Below, one piece after another: positions 18,802 through 27,751 of a stretch of 64,000 bases of DNA; the first letter of the stretch is position 1; each line of letters starts with the position of its first letter. Under the pieces are notes generated by a model, which saw only the letters and a list, made by a program, of their open reading frames with translations, was not told the DNA's origin and ran no database searches. Position numbers and translations under genes: made by a program. Origin of the DNA: an uncultured Pseudomonadota bacterium (GTDB lineage Bacteria; Pseudomonadota; Gammaproteobacteria; Steroidobacterales; Steroidobacteraceae); NCBI GenBank assembly GCA_903828595.1, contig CAIKMS010000031.1:21739-85738 (forward strand), written 5' to 3'.

Positions 18802-21066
18802 TTGGTACTGAGTTCCTTCACCCGCACCTGCCGATATCCGCTGCTGCTCAGCCTGACCGGCTACCTATGGGCAGTAGTCGCACTGGCTGACTGCCCGCCG
18901 AACCGCGCGAACGCGCCCGTAGCCGCAGCGTCTAACGCCATTGTGCCATCGCCGGACTTGCACGCACCCGTAGAAATTTCCAGTGACGGGGCGACTCTGG
19001 ACCCGCAAGGCAACACCCAGTTAAGCGGCCATGTGCAGGTTAGCCAAGCCGGCCGAGCCTTGGATGCCGAAACCGCCACCTACGATGCGCTCAGCGGCGC
19101 CATCGGCGCGCGCGGCAACGTGCGCTATCAAACGCCGAAGGTGACCCTGACCGGTGTTGCCGGAACCTGGACGCAAACCGGCGCCGCGGACTTTCAGGAA
19201 GGCGAGTTTGTGTTAGGCCAAGGTCAGGCTCGTGGCCATGCCAAGGATATTACGCTCGCACCTAACGGTGCGCTGACGCTGAGTCGTGTTTCGTTCACCG
19301 CCTGCCCGGCCGGTCGTGATGACTGGCAGATCAAAGCCTCATCACTGGACATTGATCGCGCCGCCAATGTCGGCACCGCACACAATATGGAGCTGGACTT
19401 TTTAGGTGTGCCCATCCTTTACGCGCCTATGCTGTCCTTCCCGGTCAGCGATGAGCGCAAGTCCGGTTTTCTGGTGCCAGTACCGAACCACTCAGGGCGT
19501 AACGGGTTTGAGCTGTCAGTACCCTACTACTTCAATCTAGCGCCCAATTATGACGCGACGCTGTCCTTAGGCGAGATGACCGCGCGTGGCCCGACCGTGG
19601 GTGGCGAGTTTCGTTATCTGACCCAGAACAGCAGGGGCTCGCTGGCGCTAGACTCGGTGGCTGCCGACTCGCAGACCGGTAATAGTCGCGGCTATTTACG
19701 ACTGCAAAATCGCACGGACTTTGGCTCCCAGCTGCGCTTGAACCTGAATGCCTCGGCAATCAGTGACAGTCGCTATTTTGAAGATTTCAGCCAAGGCCCC
19801 GAAGGCTCAAGCCTGAGCTATCTGCCGCGTCAAGCTCAGTTGACCTACCTTGACGGCAACTGGCGAGCTATAGCGCTGGTCGAGCAATTTCAAACCGTTG
19901 ACCTGAGTGTCGCACCATTAAGCCGGCCCTACACCCGCCTGCCCGACTTAAGCGTCATGGGCCGCTGGCGCTTACCGGCTCATTTCGAAGGCCTGCTCGA
20001 TGCCGAGGCGGTGTATTTCACGCGCGAGAACTCCACCAACGGCGGACGCTTAAGCGTGCTGCCCAGCCTGCGCTATGTATGGCGTCAGCCCGGGGCCTTT
20101 GTTATCCCCTCATTAAGCTATCAACTGCTGGGCTACAGCCTGTCTAATAATCTCAACGGATCAATGGCATTGCCCGACCGTGTCGAGCACTCGCCGATCG
20201 TGAACGCGCCGACCTTAGGATTAGATAGTGGCCTGGTCTTTGAGCGCAATCGGGGAACGTTGCTCAGCACGCTAGAGCCGCGTGTGCTTTACACCTACAC
20301 GCCTTATCGCAATCAAAGCGCGTTACCTTTGTTTGATACGGCGCTGCCCGATTTCAACATTGTGCAGTTATTCCGCAGTACCCGTTACGTAGGCGGCGAC
20401 CGCATCGCCGATGCCAATCAATTGGCCAGCGGCGTCACCACTCGCCTGATTCAAGCCAGTAACGGTGAAGAACTGCTCAACGCAACGCTGGGCAATATTT
20501 ATTACTTTTCCAAACCTCGCATCACCCTGCCCGGAGAAGCTGCATCAACCAATCCAACCTCGGATGTGGTGGCCGATGTGATTCTGCACACCTTCAGCCA
20601 TTGGAATATCGAACTGGGTGAGGCCTGGGCGCCACAGAGCTCGCATGCCGAAAGAACCGAAATCGGCGTTCAGTATCGCCGCTCCGGTGAGCAGGTAGTC
20701 AACCTGGCTTACCGCTTCAGGCGTGACCTGCTAAGCCAAGTCGAGGGCAGCGCCGCCTGGCCTTTGACGCCGTCCTGGCAGGTGGTTGCCCGACAGGTCT
20801 ATTCCACCAAAGATCACGCCAGCATCGATACCGTTTTTGGCCTCCAGTACCGCAGCTGCTGCTGGAAAGTCCGGGTCGTTGCTCGCCGCGATATTGTCAC
20901 CCGCCCGACAGACCTTACCCAGTTGGTGGGTTCGAGCGACACCTCCATTGCCCTGGAATTGGAACTCAACGGGCTGGCGGCGGTCGGATCTTCTGCGAAC
21001 ACTTTCCTGCGGACGGCGATTCGGGGATACTCCCCCACCGTCGGCAGGAATCCGCTGGCCGACTAA
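18802..21066 (+). CDS. lptD: LPS-assembly outer-membrane protein LptD
   Basis: LptD forms with LptE the outer-membrane translocon that inserts lipopolysaccharide. It has 754 residues. The start appears to be TTG at 18802, because no ATG or GTG is available in frame upstream and a signal peptide follows at once (RYPLLLSLTGYLWAVVALADC). An OstA-like beta-jellyroll lies at about residues 55-180 (ISSDGATLDPQGNTQLSGHV), then a ~26-strand barrel domain (for example FPVSDERKSGFLVPVPNHSG). The Cys-Cys pair near residue 690 (YRSCCWKVRV) and N-terminal Cys are those used for the LptD disulfides. It heads lptD-surA-pdxA-rsmA-apaG-apaH. Confidence 0.97.
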   Translation: MVLSSFTRTCRYPLLLSLTGYLWAVVALADCPPNRANAPVAAASNAIVPSPDLHAPVEISSDGATLDPQGNTQLSGHVQVSQAGRALDAETATYDALSGAIGARGNVRYQTPKVTLTGVAGTWTQTGAADFQEGEFVLGQGQARGHAKDITLAPNGALTLSRVSFTACPAGRDDWQIKASSLDIDRAANVGTAHNMELDFLGVPILYAPMLSFPVSDERKSGFLVPVPNHSGRNGFELSVPYYFNLAPNYDATLSLGEMTARGPTVGGEFRYLTQNSRGSLALDSVAADSQTGNSRGYLRLQNRTDFGSQLRLNLNASAISDSRYFEDFSQGPEGSSLSYLPRQAQLTYLDGNWRAIALVEQFQTVDLSVAPLSRPYTRLPDLSVMGRWRLPAHFEGLLDAEAVYFTRENSTNGGRLSVLPSLRYVWRQPGAFVIPSLSYQLLGYSLSNNLNGSMALPDRVEHSPIVNAPTLGLDSGLVFERNRGTLLSTLEPRVLYTYTPYRNQSALPLFDTALPDFNIVQLFRSTRYVGGDRIADANQLASGVTTRLIQASNGEELLNATLGNIYYFSKPRITLPGEAASTNPTSDVVADVILHTFSHWNIELGEAWAPQSSHAERTEIGVQYRRSGEQVVNLAYRFRRDLLSQVEGSAAWPLTPSWQVVARQVYSTKDHASIDTVFGLQYRSCCWKVRVVARRDIVTRPTDLTQLVGSSDTSIALELELNGLAAVGSSANTFLRTAIRGYSPTVGRNPLAD

Positions 21067-21099
21067 AGGCCCCTCTTTTTGCGCCTGGAACCTCATAGC

Positions 21100-22455
21100 A
21101 TGCCAATCACCGCTTCAACTCTCACCCTCCCCGGTTCGCTGATCCGCCGACGGGCCGCCTTAGCCTTAAGCGCTCTGCTGGCGCTGATGACTGCGGGGGG
21201 CGTCGAGGCCCAAACGCGTGAAATCGGTGGCAAAGGTGAACTGCTTGATCGCATCGCTGTGATCGTTAATGACGGCGTCGTGCTCCAAAGCCAGGTTGAT
21301 GAAAAAGTCGCCGAGGTGACCAAGCGCCTGACCGAGCAAAAAACACCCTTACCGGCCGCTTCGGTGTTACGCAGCCAAATCACCGAACGCTTGATCACCG
21401 AGGAGATCCAGGCGCAACGGGCCAGCAAACTGGGCATTAAGGTCACTGACGAAGCGCTGAATACGGCGCTACGCAATATGGCTGAGCAAAATCATATTGC
21501 TTTCGCACAGTTACCGGATGTTCTGGCCAAAGAGGGCATTGCCTACCCTGAGTACCGCGAGCAGATGCGCCGTGAAATGAGCCAGTCGATGCTGCGTAAT
21601 CGTGACGTGTTTTCACGCATGTATATCAGCCCACGGGAAGTCGATCAGCTGGTGGCCAAACAAGCCAGTGGCGCCGAGACTAACGGCGAGTACAACGTAT
21701 CGCATATTTTGCTCTCACTGCCTGAAGCGGCCACCGCTGCACAGGTTGATCAAGTAGAGCAAAAAGCGCGTGACATTTATGACCGCGCCTCTAAAGGCGA
21801 AGACTTCGGCCAACTCGCGGTGACCTACTCGCAGGCCCAATCCGCCCTTGATCGCGGACAACTGGGCTGGCGCAAAGGCGGCGAGCTGCCAACGTTCATT
21901 TCGGAAATCATTGCCAAAATTAAGCCCGGTCAGGTGGCATCACCGGTGCGCACGCCGTCGGGTTTTCACATCGTAAAGTTGAATGAAGCGCGCGTTGCTG
22001 ACGCCACCGTGATGGTTCAACAGGTGCACGCACGACACATCTTGATTAAAACCAACGAACTTCAGGATGATGAAACGGTTCGTGGACGGCTACAGGCCTT
22101 GCGTGAGCGTATTATCAAAGGCACAGAAGACTTCGCATCAATTGCCAAGGCGGTCTCGGAAGATCCCGGTTCGGCCAGCGAAGGCGGAGACCTGGGCTGG
22201 ACCTCACCGGGTACCTTTGTACCGGAGTTTGAATCGACTTTGGCGACGCTTAAGACCGATGAAATCAGCGAGCCCTTTCGTACCCAGTATGGATGGCACA
22301 TCATGCAACTGCTCGGTCGTCGCACACAGGATATGACGGCTGAAGATAAACGCCGTAAAGCCTACGAGCAGCTACGTGCCGGCAAAGCCGACGAAGAAAC
22401 CGAACTCTGGCTACGACGGTTGCGGGATGAGGCGTACGTCGACATCCGCAATTAA
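21100..22455 (+). CDS. surA: Periplasmic chaperone and peptidyl-prolyl isomerase SurA
   Basis: SurA escorts unfolded outer-membrane proteins, including LptD, across the periplasm. It has 451 residues from the ATG at 21100, which has a GGA box. The signal peptide ends near LMTAGGVEAQ. An N-terminal SurA domain (RIAVIVNDGVVLQSQVDE) is followed by two parvulin domains (about 175-275 and 290-390, each with YNVSHILLSL- or VHARHILIKT-type openings and a GDLGW/RGQLGW motif). The last 29 nt overlap the start of pdxA. Confidence 0.97.
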   Translation: MPITASTLTLPGSLIRRRAALALSALLALMTAGGVEAQTREIGGKGELLDRIAVIVNDGVVLQSQVDEKVAEVTKRLTEQKTPLPAASVLRSQITERLITEEIQAQRASKLGIKVTDEALNTALRNMAEQNHIAFAQLPDVLAKEGIAYPEYREQMRREMSQSMLRNRDVFSRMYISPREVDQLVAKQASGAETNGEYNVSHILLSLPEAATAAQVDQVEQKARDIYDRASKGEDFGQLAVTYSQAQSALDRGQLGWRKGGELPTFISEIIAKIKPGQVASPVRTPSGFHIVKLNEARVADATVMVQQVHARHILIKTNELQDDETVRGRLQALRERIIKGTEDFASIAKAVSEDPGSASEGGDLGWTSPGTFVPEFESTLATLKTDEISEPFRTQYGWHIMQLLGRRTQDMTAEDKRRKAYEQLRAGKADEETELWLRRLRDEAYVDIRN

Positions 22456-23440
22456 CGCCGTCACCGCCTCAGGCGGTCCGGCGATTGTGGTCACTTCCGG
22501 CGAACCGGCGGGTGTAGGTCCGGATCTGTGCCTGGCCGTGGCTCAAAAACCCTGGCCAGCTAAATTGCTGTTTCTCGGCGATCCCCTGCTCTTTCGTGAA
22601 CGAGCCGCTGAGACAGGATCATCCGTTAGCATTGAAGTCACGGACGAATTGATCGCTCACCAGGCCGGCGTGCTGCGCGTTAGCCCCGTAACCCTCGGCG
22701 CGCCCGTAGAAGCCGGCCGCCTGGACACGGCCAATGCCGCGTATGTCATGCGCATGCTCGATATCGCCTGCGACGGTTGTCTGAGTGGTCGGTTTCAAGC
22801 CATGGTCACCGCACCGGTTCAAAAAAGCATTATCAGCGACAGTGGTTTGGCTTTTACCGGCCACACCGAGTATCTGGCACAGCGTACCCACAGCGCTTTA
22901 CCGGTCATGCTGTTGGTTGCCGGCAAACTGCGCGTGGCCCTGGCCACCACCCATCTGCCCCTATCGCAAGTGCCCCAGGCCTTATCGATCCCCCAACTGG
23001 TGAACCTTCTCAGCGTCCTTGACGAGGGACTGCGTAGCCGCTTTGCATTAGCCAGACCCCGCATTGTGGTCTGTGGCTTAAATCCGCACGCCGGCGAAGG
23101 AGGCCATCTGGGTCGCGAGGAAATCGACATCATTGAGCCCGCCATTAAGCAGGCACGGGCACAAGACTTGGTGATTCGTGGCCCGGTACCCGCCGATACC
23201 GCCTTCACACCACGCGCACTCACCGATGCCGATGCGGTACTGGCGATGTACCACGATCAGGGCCTGCCCGTGCTCAAACATGCCGGCTTTGGCTCTGCCA
23301 TCAACGTCACCTTAGGCCTGCCTATCATCCGAACCTCCGTAGACCATGGCACTGCTCTGGACTTAGCCGGCACGGGCCGCGCCGATGCAGGTAGCCTGAT
23401 CGCCGCCCTGCAATTAGCTGTGGATTGCGCAAGTACGTGA
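22427..23440 (+). CDS. pdxA: 4-hydroxythreonine-4-phosphate dehydrogenase
   Basis: NAD-dependent step of pyridoxal phosphate synthesis (DXP-dependent route). It has 337 residues from the ATG at 22427, inside the end of surA. An earlier start at 22376 would only add surA-overlapping sequence. The family motifs TSGEPAGVGPDL, TGHTEYLA, CGLNPHAGEGGHLG and MYHDQGLPVLK include the metal-binding His residues. It ends GTGA, overlapping the rsmA start. Confidence 0.97.
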   Translation: MRRTSTSAINAVTASGGPAIVVTSGEPAGVGPDLCLAVAQKPWPAKLLFLGDPLLFRERAAETGSSVSIEVTDELIAHQAGVLRVSPVTLGAPVEAGRLDTANAAYVMRMLDIACDGCLSGRFQAMVTAPVQKSIISDSGLAFTGHTEYLAQRTHSALPVMLLVAGKLRVALATTHLPLSQVPQALSIPQLVNLLSVLDEGLRSRFALARPRIVVCGLNPHAGEGGHLGREEIDIIEPAIKQARAQDLVIRGPVPADTAFTPRALTDADAVLAMYHDQGLPVLKHAGFGSAINVTLGLPIIRTSVDHGTALDLAGTGRADAGSLIAALQLAVDCAST

Positions 23441-24231
23441 TACGTCCTCGCAAACGCTTTGGCCAGCACTTCCTGCATGACAGCCAAGTCATCGCCAACA
23501 TCATCAATGCGATCAACCCGCAACCTGGCGAGCCGATTCTGGAAATCGGGCCCGGCTTAGGAGCGATTACCGGTGAGTTACTCAAGCGTGCGCAACGTTT
23601 GGAAGTGATAGAGATTGATCGCGATGTCATTCCTGTTTTGCGTGAGCGAATGCAGGGCCGGGGTGAGTTGATCATTCATGAGGCAGACGCACTCAATGTG
23701 GATTTAACGCGTTTGGCTGCCGGCAGGCGCCTGCGCATCTGCGGCAATTTGCCTTACAACATTTCCACGCCGTTATTGTTTCACCTGCTAGAAGCCGCGC
23801 CGTCTATCGCTGATATGCATTTTATGCTGCAAAAGGAAGTGGTAGACCGAATGGCCGCGCACGCCAATGACGATGCTTACGGGCGTTTGTCGGTGATGAT
23901 TGCCGTGATCGCCGAGGTTGAGTCGTTATTTGATGTAGGGCCTGAGTCATTTACCCCTGCGCCGCGCGTGCAGTCCTCCGTTGTGCGCCTACGGCCGCGC
24001 GCTAAGCTGCCATTTGCTATACCTGACCGGGCGCGTTTTGCCCGCGTGGTGTCAGCCGCCTTTGGTCAACGGCGCAAAACCTTAAGAAACTCTTTGAAGG
24101 GTCAAGTCGATAACGCCGGCTTTATCAGTGCCGATATCGATCCCATCCGTCGGGCAGAAACCCTGTCCCCCGAGGAGTTTGGGCGTTTGGCGCTGACGCC
24201 GCCGCCGCGTACTGAACAAACCGAACCTTAA
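23437..24231 (+). CDS. rsmA: 16S rRNA (adenine-1518/1519 N6,N6)-dimethyltransferase
   Basis: KsgA/RsmA dimethylates two adjacent adenosines in helix 45 of 16S rRNA during late 30S assembly. I chose the GTG at 23437, which overlaps the pdxA stop as GTGA. A TTG at 23425 is possible. The 264 residues start VIRPRKRFGQHFLHD. SAM-binding is seen in EIGPGLGAIT and the catalytic motif in GNLPYNISTPLLF. Confidence 0.97.
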   Translation: MIRPRKRFGQHFLHDSQVIANIINAINPQPGEPILEIGPGLGAITGELLKRAQRLEVIEIDRDVIPVLRERMQGRGELIIHEADALNVDLTRLAAGRRLRICGNLPYNISTPLLFHLLEAAPSIADMHFMLQKEVVDRMAAHANDDAYGRLSVMIAVIAEVESLFDVGPESFTPAPRVQSSVVRLRPRAKLPFAIPDRARFARVVSAAFGQRRKTLRNSLKGQVDNAGFISADIDPIRRAETLSPEEFGRLALTPPPRTEQTEP

Positions 24232-24352
24232 GCCTTGAGACAGTCGCGGATAGGAATGCACGGCAACCATTAAAAGCCTGTGCACGAAGGTCGGCTTTCA
24301 CTAAGATGCACGGGGGATATCGAGTAACCCACTGACTCTACCGAGGTGCTGC

Positions 24353-24772
24353 ATGATTGTGACCACTCCGCCCAACACCAGCACAGACGCCGCCAGCGAA
24401 TCGGGCTACAAGATCGCTATCGAAGTGGATACCAGCTACATCGAGCATCAGTCCGAGCCCGGCGATAATCGCTACGTATTCTCCTACACGATCACGATCC
24501 GCAACGAAGGCGAAGTGCCGGCACGATTGATGACCCGACATTGGGTCATTACCGATGCAAACGGCAAAGTCCAAGAAGTTCGCGGGGATGGTGTGGTCGG
24601 TGAGCAGCCGCATCTAAAACCAGGGCAGGGTTTTCGCTATTCCAGCGGGGCTATCTTAGAAACTCCGGTTGGGGCGATGTACGGCAGTTACCAGATGCAG
24701 GCGGATGACGGGCACAGTTTTGATGCCCCGATCGCTCCCTTCACGTTAGCCGTACCGCACGCACTGCACTAA
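24353..24772 (+). CDS. apaG: ApaG (CorD) family protein
   Basis: Small beta-sandwich (FN3-like) protein of 139 residues. The role is unsettled, with links to metal homeostasis and diadenosine polyphosphate metabolism. Family motifs are YVFSYTITIRNEGEVPARL, TRHWVITDANGKVQEV and GMYGSYQM-like MYGSYQMQADDG. It lies 121 nt after rsmA and 12 nt before apaH, as is typical. Confidence 0.95.
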   Translation: MIVTTPPNTSTDAASESGYKIAIEVDTSYIEHQSEPGDNRYVFSYTITIRNEGEVPARLMTRHWVITDANGKVQEVRGDGVVGEQPHLKPGQGFRYSSGAILETPVGAMYGSYQMQADDGHSFDAPIAPFTLAVPHALH

Positions 24773-24784
24773 GCGCCGGTCACG

Positions 24785-25627
24785 ATGGCTGTTTATGCGA
24801 TTGGTGACCTGCAAGGCTGCCTAGAAAGCTTGCAGGGGCTTTTAGATCATCTGCGCTTTGACAAAGCGCAGGATCAAATCTGGCTCACCGGTGATCTAGT
24901 CAATCGAGGGCCGTCCTCCTTAGCCACCCTGCGCTACGTGCGTGATTTAGGGGACTGCGTGAGCACGGTGCTTGGCAATCACGACTTGCACCTGTTGGCA
25001 GTTGCTGCGGGGCGTGGGCGTGGCTTGCGCAACGGTGACACGCTCATCGATATCTTAGAAGCCCCGGATTGTGACGAACTGCTAGCGTGGTTACGCCGGC
25101 AGCCGCTGCTACACGAAGATGCTGATCTAGGCTGGAGCATGCTGCATGCCGGTCTGCCGCCCCAATGGGACATGCAGACCGCACGACGTGCCGCGCGTGA
25201 GGTAGAAGCAGCTCTAGCGACCGATCCTGATGCTCTGTTCGCCGCGATGTACGCCGACCAACCCGATCGCTGGTCGGAGACTTTAATAGGCTCAGACAGG
25301 CTGCGCTTTAGCATTAACTGCTTCACGCGCCTGCGCTACTGCACCATCGACGGTCAGTTGCTATTGAAACTAAAAGGACCACCGGCCACGGCCCCGGCCA
25401 ATGCCCTGCCTTGGTTCGCCGTTCCCCACCGACCAACCGCCAACCAGCGTATCGTCTTTGGCCACTGGTCAGCGCTGGGATACAACGACACCCACAATGC
25501 CTACGGACTGGACACCGGCTGCGTCTGGGGCGGTGCGCTGACGGCGTTACGCTTAGATAACGCCGCACCGGGCACACCCATACACTTTAAGTGTCCAGGT
25601 ATACCCGGTGTACTGATCAACGATTAG
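24785..25627 (+). CDS. apaH: Bis(5'-nucleosyl)-tetraphosphatase, symmetrical
   Basis: Hydrolyses Ap4A to two ADP and can remove Np4 caps from RNA. It is a 280-residue metallophosphoesterase with the GDLQGCLESLQ motif at the N-terminus, GDLVNRGP and LGNHDLHLLA, plus the C-terminal GHWSALGY. It is the last gene of the lptD operon. Its stop overlaps the convergent gene at 25624 by 4 nt. Confidence 0.97.
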   Translation: MAVYAIGDLQGCLESLQGLLDHLRFDKAQDQIWLTGDLVNRGPSSLATLRYVRDLGDCVSTVLGNHDLHLLAVAAGRGRGLRNGDTLIDILEAPDCDELLAWLRRQPLLHEDADLGWSMLHAGLPPQWDMQTARRAAREVEAALATDPDALFAAMYADQPDRWSETLIGSDRLRFSINCFTRLRYCTIDGQLLLKLKGPPATAPANALPWFAVPHRPTANQRIVFGHWSALGYNDTHNAYGLDTGCVWGGALTALRLDNAAPGTPIHFKCPGIPGVLIND

Positions 25628-26244
25628 GGTTTGGTCGGTACCGGCGCTTTAGGCACCGGTACAGCGACAAACGCATCAAAGCTTAAGTTCAGACCACCCA
25701 AAGTGGACTGCCGAGGCACGCAACGCATCCGATCTTGGATCTGCGCCGTCGTAAACATCGGCAGCAATAAATCCCTAAACTCCTCCACCAACTCACAGTC
25801 ACCCGCATCGAGCTCGCGTGGTTTTCTTGAGCCTAGGGATATGGTTTTCCAATAACCCGGTACCGTAGCCACGGGCGAGCTCAAGGCCACTTCGCCATCC
25901 GTAGGCGTGGATGGGGCGTCAACAGCCGGCGTGAGCGTGGAGAACTTAAGCTCAGCCGAGACAAGGCGGTCCGGCCGACCGAAGCCGGCTGCGCAGCCGC
26001 GCGGAGTGGCGATCACATCGGCGCGAGCACCGGCGGCGCGTAACAGCACCTTAAGCTTTGCCGCCAACCCGTCGCAGGAGTAGTAAGAAGTAAAGCCTAG
26101 GTGGGTGAACGAGTACGTATGCTGCGTCCATACACCCGCACTGACTTGCGGCTCCTTTGGATCGACCTGAGCGCCTAAGGCCAAACCCGCCATCAAGCCG
26201 CCAGCCAGGGCCGTCGTCAAAACAAAGACTTTACGCGATGCCAT
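25624..26244 (-). CDS. Secreted protein of unknown function
   Basis: A 206-residue protein from the ATG at 26244, with AGGAGT 7 nt upstream. A Sec signal peptide is evident (hydrophobic stretch around residues 7-24, ending near LALGAQ). The mature part has five Cys, including YYSCDGLAAKLKVLLRAAGA, and no motif I recognise. I have no functional assignment. It is convergent with apaH. Confidence 0.8.
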   Translation of the reverse strand: MASRKVFVLTTALAGGLMAGLALGAQVDPKEPQVSAGVWTQHTYSFTHLGFTSYYSCDGLAAKLKVLLRAAGARADVIATPRGCAAGFGRPDRLVSAELKFSTLTPAVDAPSTPTDGEVALSSPVATVPGYWKTISLGSRKPRELDAGDCELVEEFRDLLLPMFTTAQIQDRMRCVPRQSTLGGLNLSFDAFVAVPVPKAPVPTKP

Positions 26245-26331
26245 CACCAGACTCCTTTATGCACACCCTTTTAAGGTGACCGAACGGTCCCATTTTAGCT
26301 AACGGCTACTCCCGGTGCCGGGTTGACAGGA

Positions 26332-26374
26332 ACCGTCAGACTACAGCCCTGCCCGGCTATACTGGCACGACGGT
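26332..26374 (+). promoter_or_regulatory. Possible promoter/operator region of the kynurenine cluster
   Basis: A TATACT -10-like box lies at 26358-26363, 25 nt before the nbaC start. It is flanked by an inverted repeat ACCGTC (26332-26337) and GACGGT (26369-26374). A TTGACA at 26323-26328 is a perfect -35 hexamer but 29 nt away from this -10, too far to pair with it. The inverted repeat around the -10 could be an operator. Weak evidence only. Confidence 0.3.
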
Positions 26375-26387
26375 CAAGGATTACGCC

Positions 26388-26912
26388 ATGAGCATAAAAC
26401 CCGCTTTCAACCTGAACGCCTGGATTGCCGAGCACCGCGCCGTGTTGGTGCCACCGGTTTCCAATCGTCAGGTCTTCCCGGCCGGTGACTTCGTGATCAT
26501 GGTAGTCGCCGGGCCGAACGCCCGTAACGACTACCATGTTGATCCGGGCGCTGAGTTCTTCTACCAGCTCGAGGGGTCAATCACCCTGCGCACCCAACAA
26601 GACGGCGACCGAGTCGACTACCAGATCGGACCCGGTGAGGTGTTCTTGCTACCTCCCTGGGTTCCGCATTCGCCGCAGCGACCGGCCGGTACGGTGGGGC
26701 TGGTGATCGAGCGGGCGCGCCGGGCAGATGAAGAAGATGCCTTCGAATGGTATTGCGAGGGCTGCAATCGCAAACTTTACAGTGAGCGGTTTCGTCTGAC
26801 GCAGATCGACACGCAGTTTCCACCGATCCTCGCTCGGTTCAATGACTCGATAGAACACCGTACCTGCAGGCATTGCGGGCAGATCGCGAAGTCCCCAACC
26901 GAGCCAGCCTAA
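26388..26912 (+). CDS. nbaC: 3-hydroxyanthranilate 3,4-dioxygenase
   Basis: Fe(II) cupin that opens 3-hydroxyanthranilate to 2-amino-3-carboxymuconate semialdehyde, which cyclises to quinolinate for NAD synthesis. It has 174 residues, with AAGGA 8 nt before the ATG. Metal ligands sit in NDYHVDPGAEFFYQLEG and PPWVPHSPQRP. The C-terminal rubredoxin-like pair of CxxC (WYCEGC and RTCRHCGQ) is the bacterial-type feature. The stop overlaps the next ATG by 1 nt (TAATG). Confidence 0.96.
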   Translation: MSIKPAFNLNAWIAEHRAVLVPPVSNRQVFPAGDFVIMVVAGPNARNDYHVDPGAEFFYQLEGSITLRTQQDGDRVDYQIGPGEVFLLPPWVPHSPQRPAGTVGLVIERARRADEEDAFEWYCEGCNRKLYSERFRLTQIDTQFPPILARFNDSIEHRTCRHCGQIAKSPTEPA

Positions 26913-27751
26913 TGCGCTTTGTGGCGACCTATGGAGACTTACTCGTCGGCGCTGATTTAGCCGAGGCGGTGTCGTTAGCCATACCCCTGCACTTCAATGG
27001 ACCCCAACCCAACGCGTTTGGTATTACCCCGGCACACGCCCAAGCCGCACGGGCAGGCGACTTCATCGGCGACACCAGAGCCGGAGGCAGCGTCAACTGC
27101 GAGACGCTCACGCTGAGCCCGCACTGCAACGGCACGCACACCGAGTGTATTGGTCATCTGACGCAGGAACGCATCGCCGTGCACGACGTACTCCTGGGCG
27201 GTCTGTGGCTAGCCTTGGTTGTCAGCGTAACCAGCACCTTGGCAACACAGACTACGGAAAGTAGTGATCTACAGTGCCGGCCCGAGGATCAACTGATCAC
27301 CGCTCAAGCACTGGCGACAGCCGTGCAAGAAACGTTGCAGTCGTTGGGCAATCCCTCGTTGCCCCTGACTGCCTTGGTGGTCAGAACACTACCCAACAGC
27401 CCGGATAAGCTCTGCCAATCCTATGCATTAGAACCCAGCCCTGCGTACTTTACGGGTGCGGCCGCGAGCTGGCTGGTCAATCAAAACATCCAGCATGTGA
27501 TCATTGATCTGCCCTCCTTGGACCGCTCCTGCGATGCCGGCGAATTAACAGCTCACCGTCAGTTTTGGGGGGTTGCCCCGGGATCGGCCATGGCGGGTCC
27601 GCAATCGCGCCGCCACTGCACGATCACCGAACTGGCCTTCATCGCACCGAGCGTTAGCGATGGCCTTTATCTGCTGGATCTGCAGATCCCCGCTTTTGTC
27701 AGCGACGCGGCTCCCGCACGACCCCTTCTTTATCCAGCGAGTCTGATATGA
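26912..27751 (+). CDS. Cyclase-family hydrolase, probable kynurenine formamidase-like
   Basis: A 279-residue protein starting at the ATG at 26912 (1-nt overlap with nbaC). It belongs to the cyclase/KynB fold. The metal motif HxGTHxDxxxH appears as HCNGTHTECIGH, with Glu-Cys where Asp is usual. The position between 3-hydroxyanthranilate dioxygenase and kynureninase makes N-formylkynurenine hydrolysis the best guess. The protein is longer and more divergent than classical KynB (about 210 residues), so another amide or lactone substrate is possible. The stop overlaps kynU by 4 nt. Confidence 0.75.
   Translation: MRFVATYGDLLVGADLAEAVSLAIPLHFNGPQPNAFGITPAHAQAARAGDFIGDTRAGGSVNCETLTLSPHCNGTHTECIGHLTQERIAVHDVLLGGLWLALVVSVTSTLATQTTESSDLQCRPEDQLITAQALATAVQETLQSLGNPSLPLTALVVRTLPNSPDKLCQSYALEPSPAYFTGAAASWLVNQNIQHVIIDLPSLDRSCDAGELTAHRQFWGVAPGSAMAGPQSRRHCTITELAFIAPSVSDGLYLLDLQIPAFVSDAAPARPLLYPASLI

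Noticed and set aside
18788..18811. ATG at 18788 as an lptD start
   Set aside because: It is out of frame with lptD and stops after seven codons. The TTG at 18802 is in frame and followed by a signal peptide.
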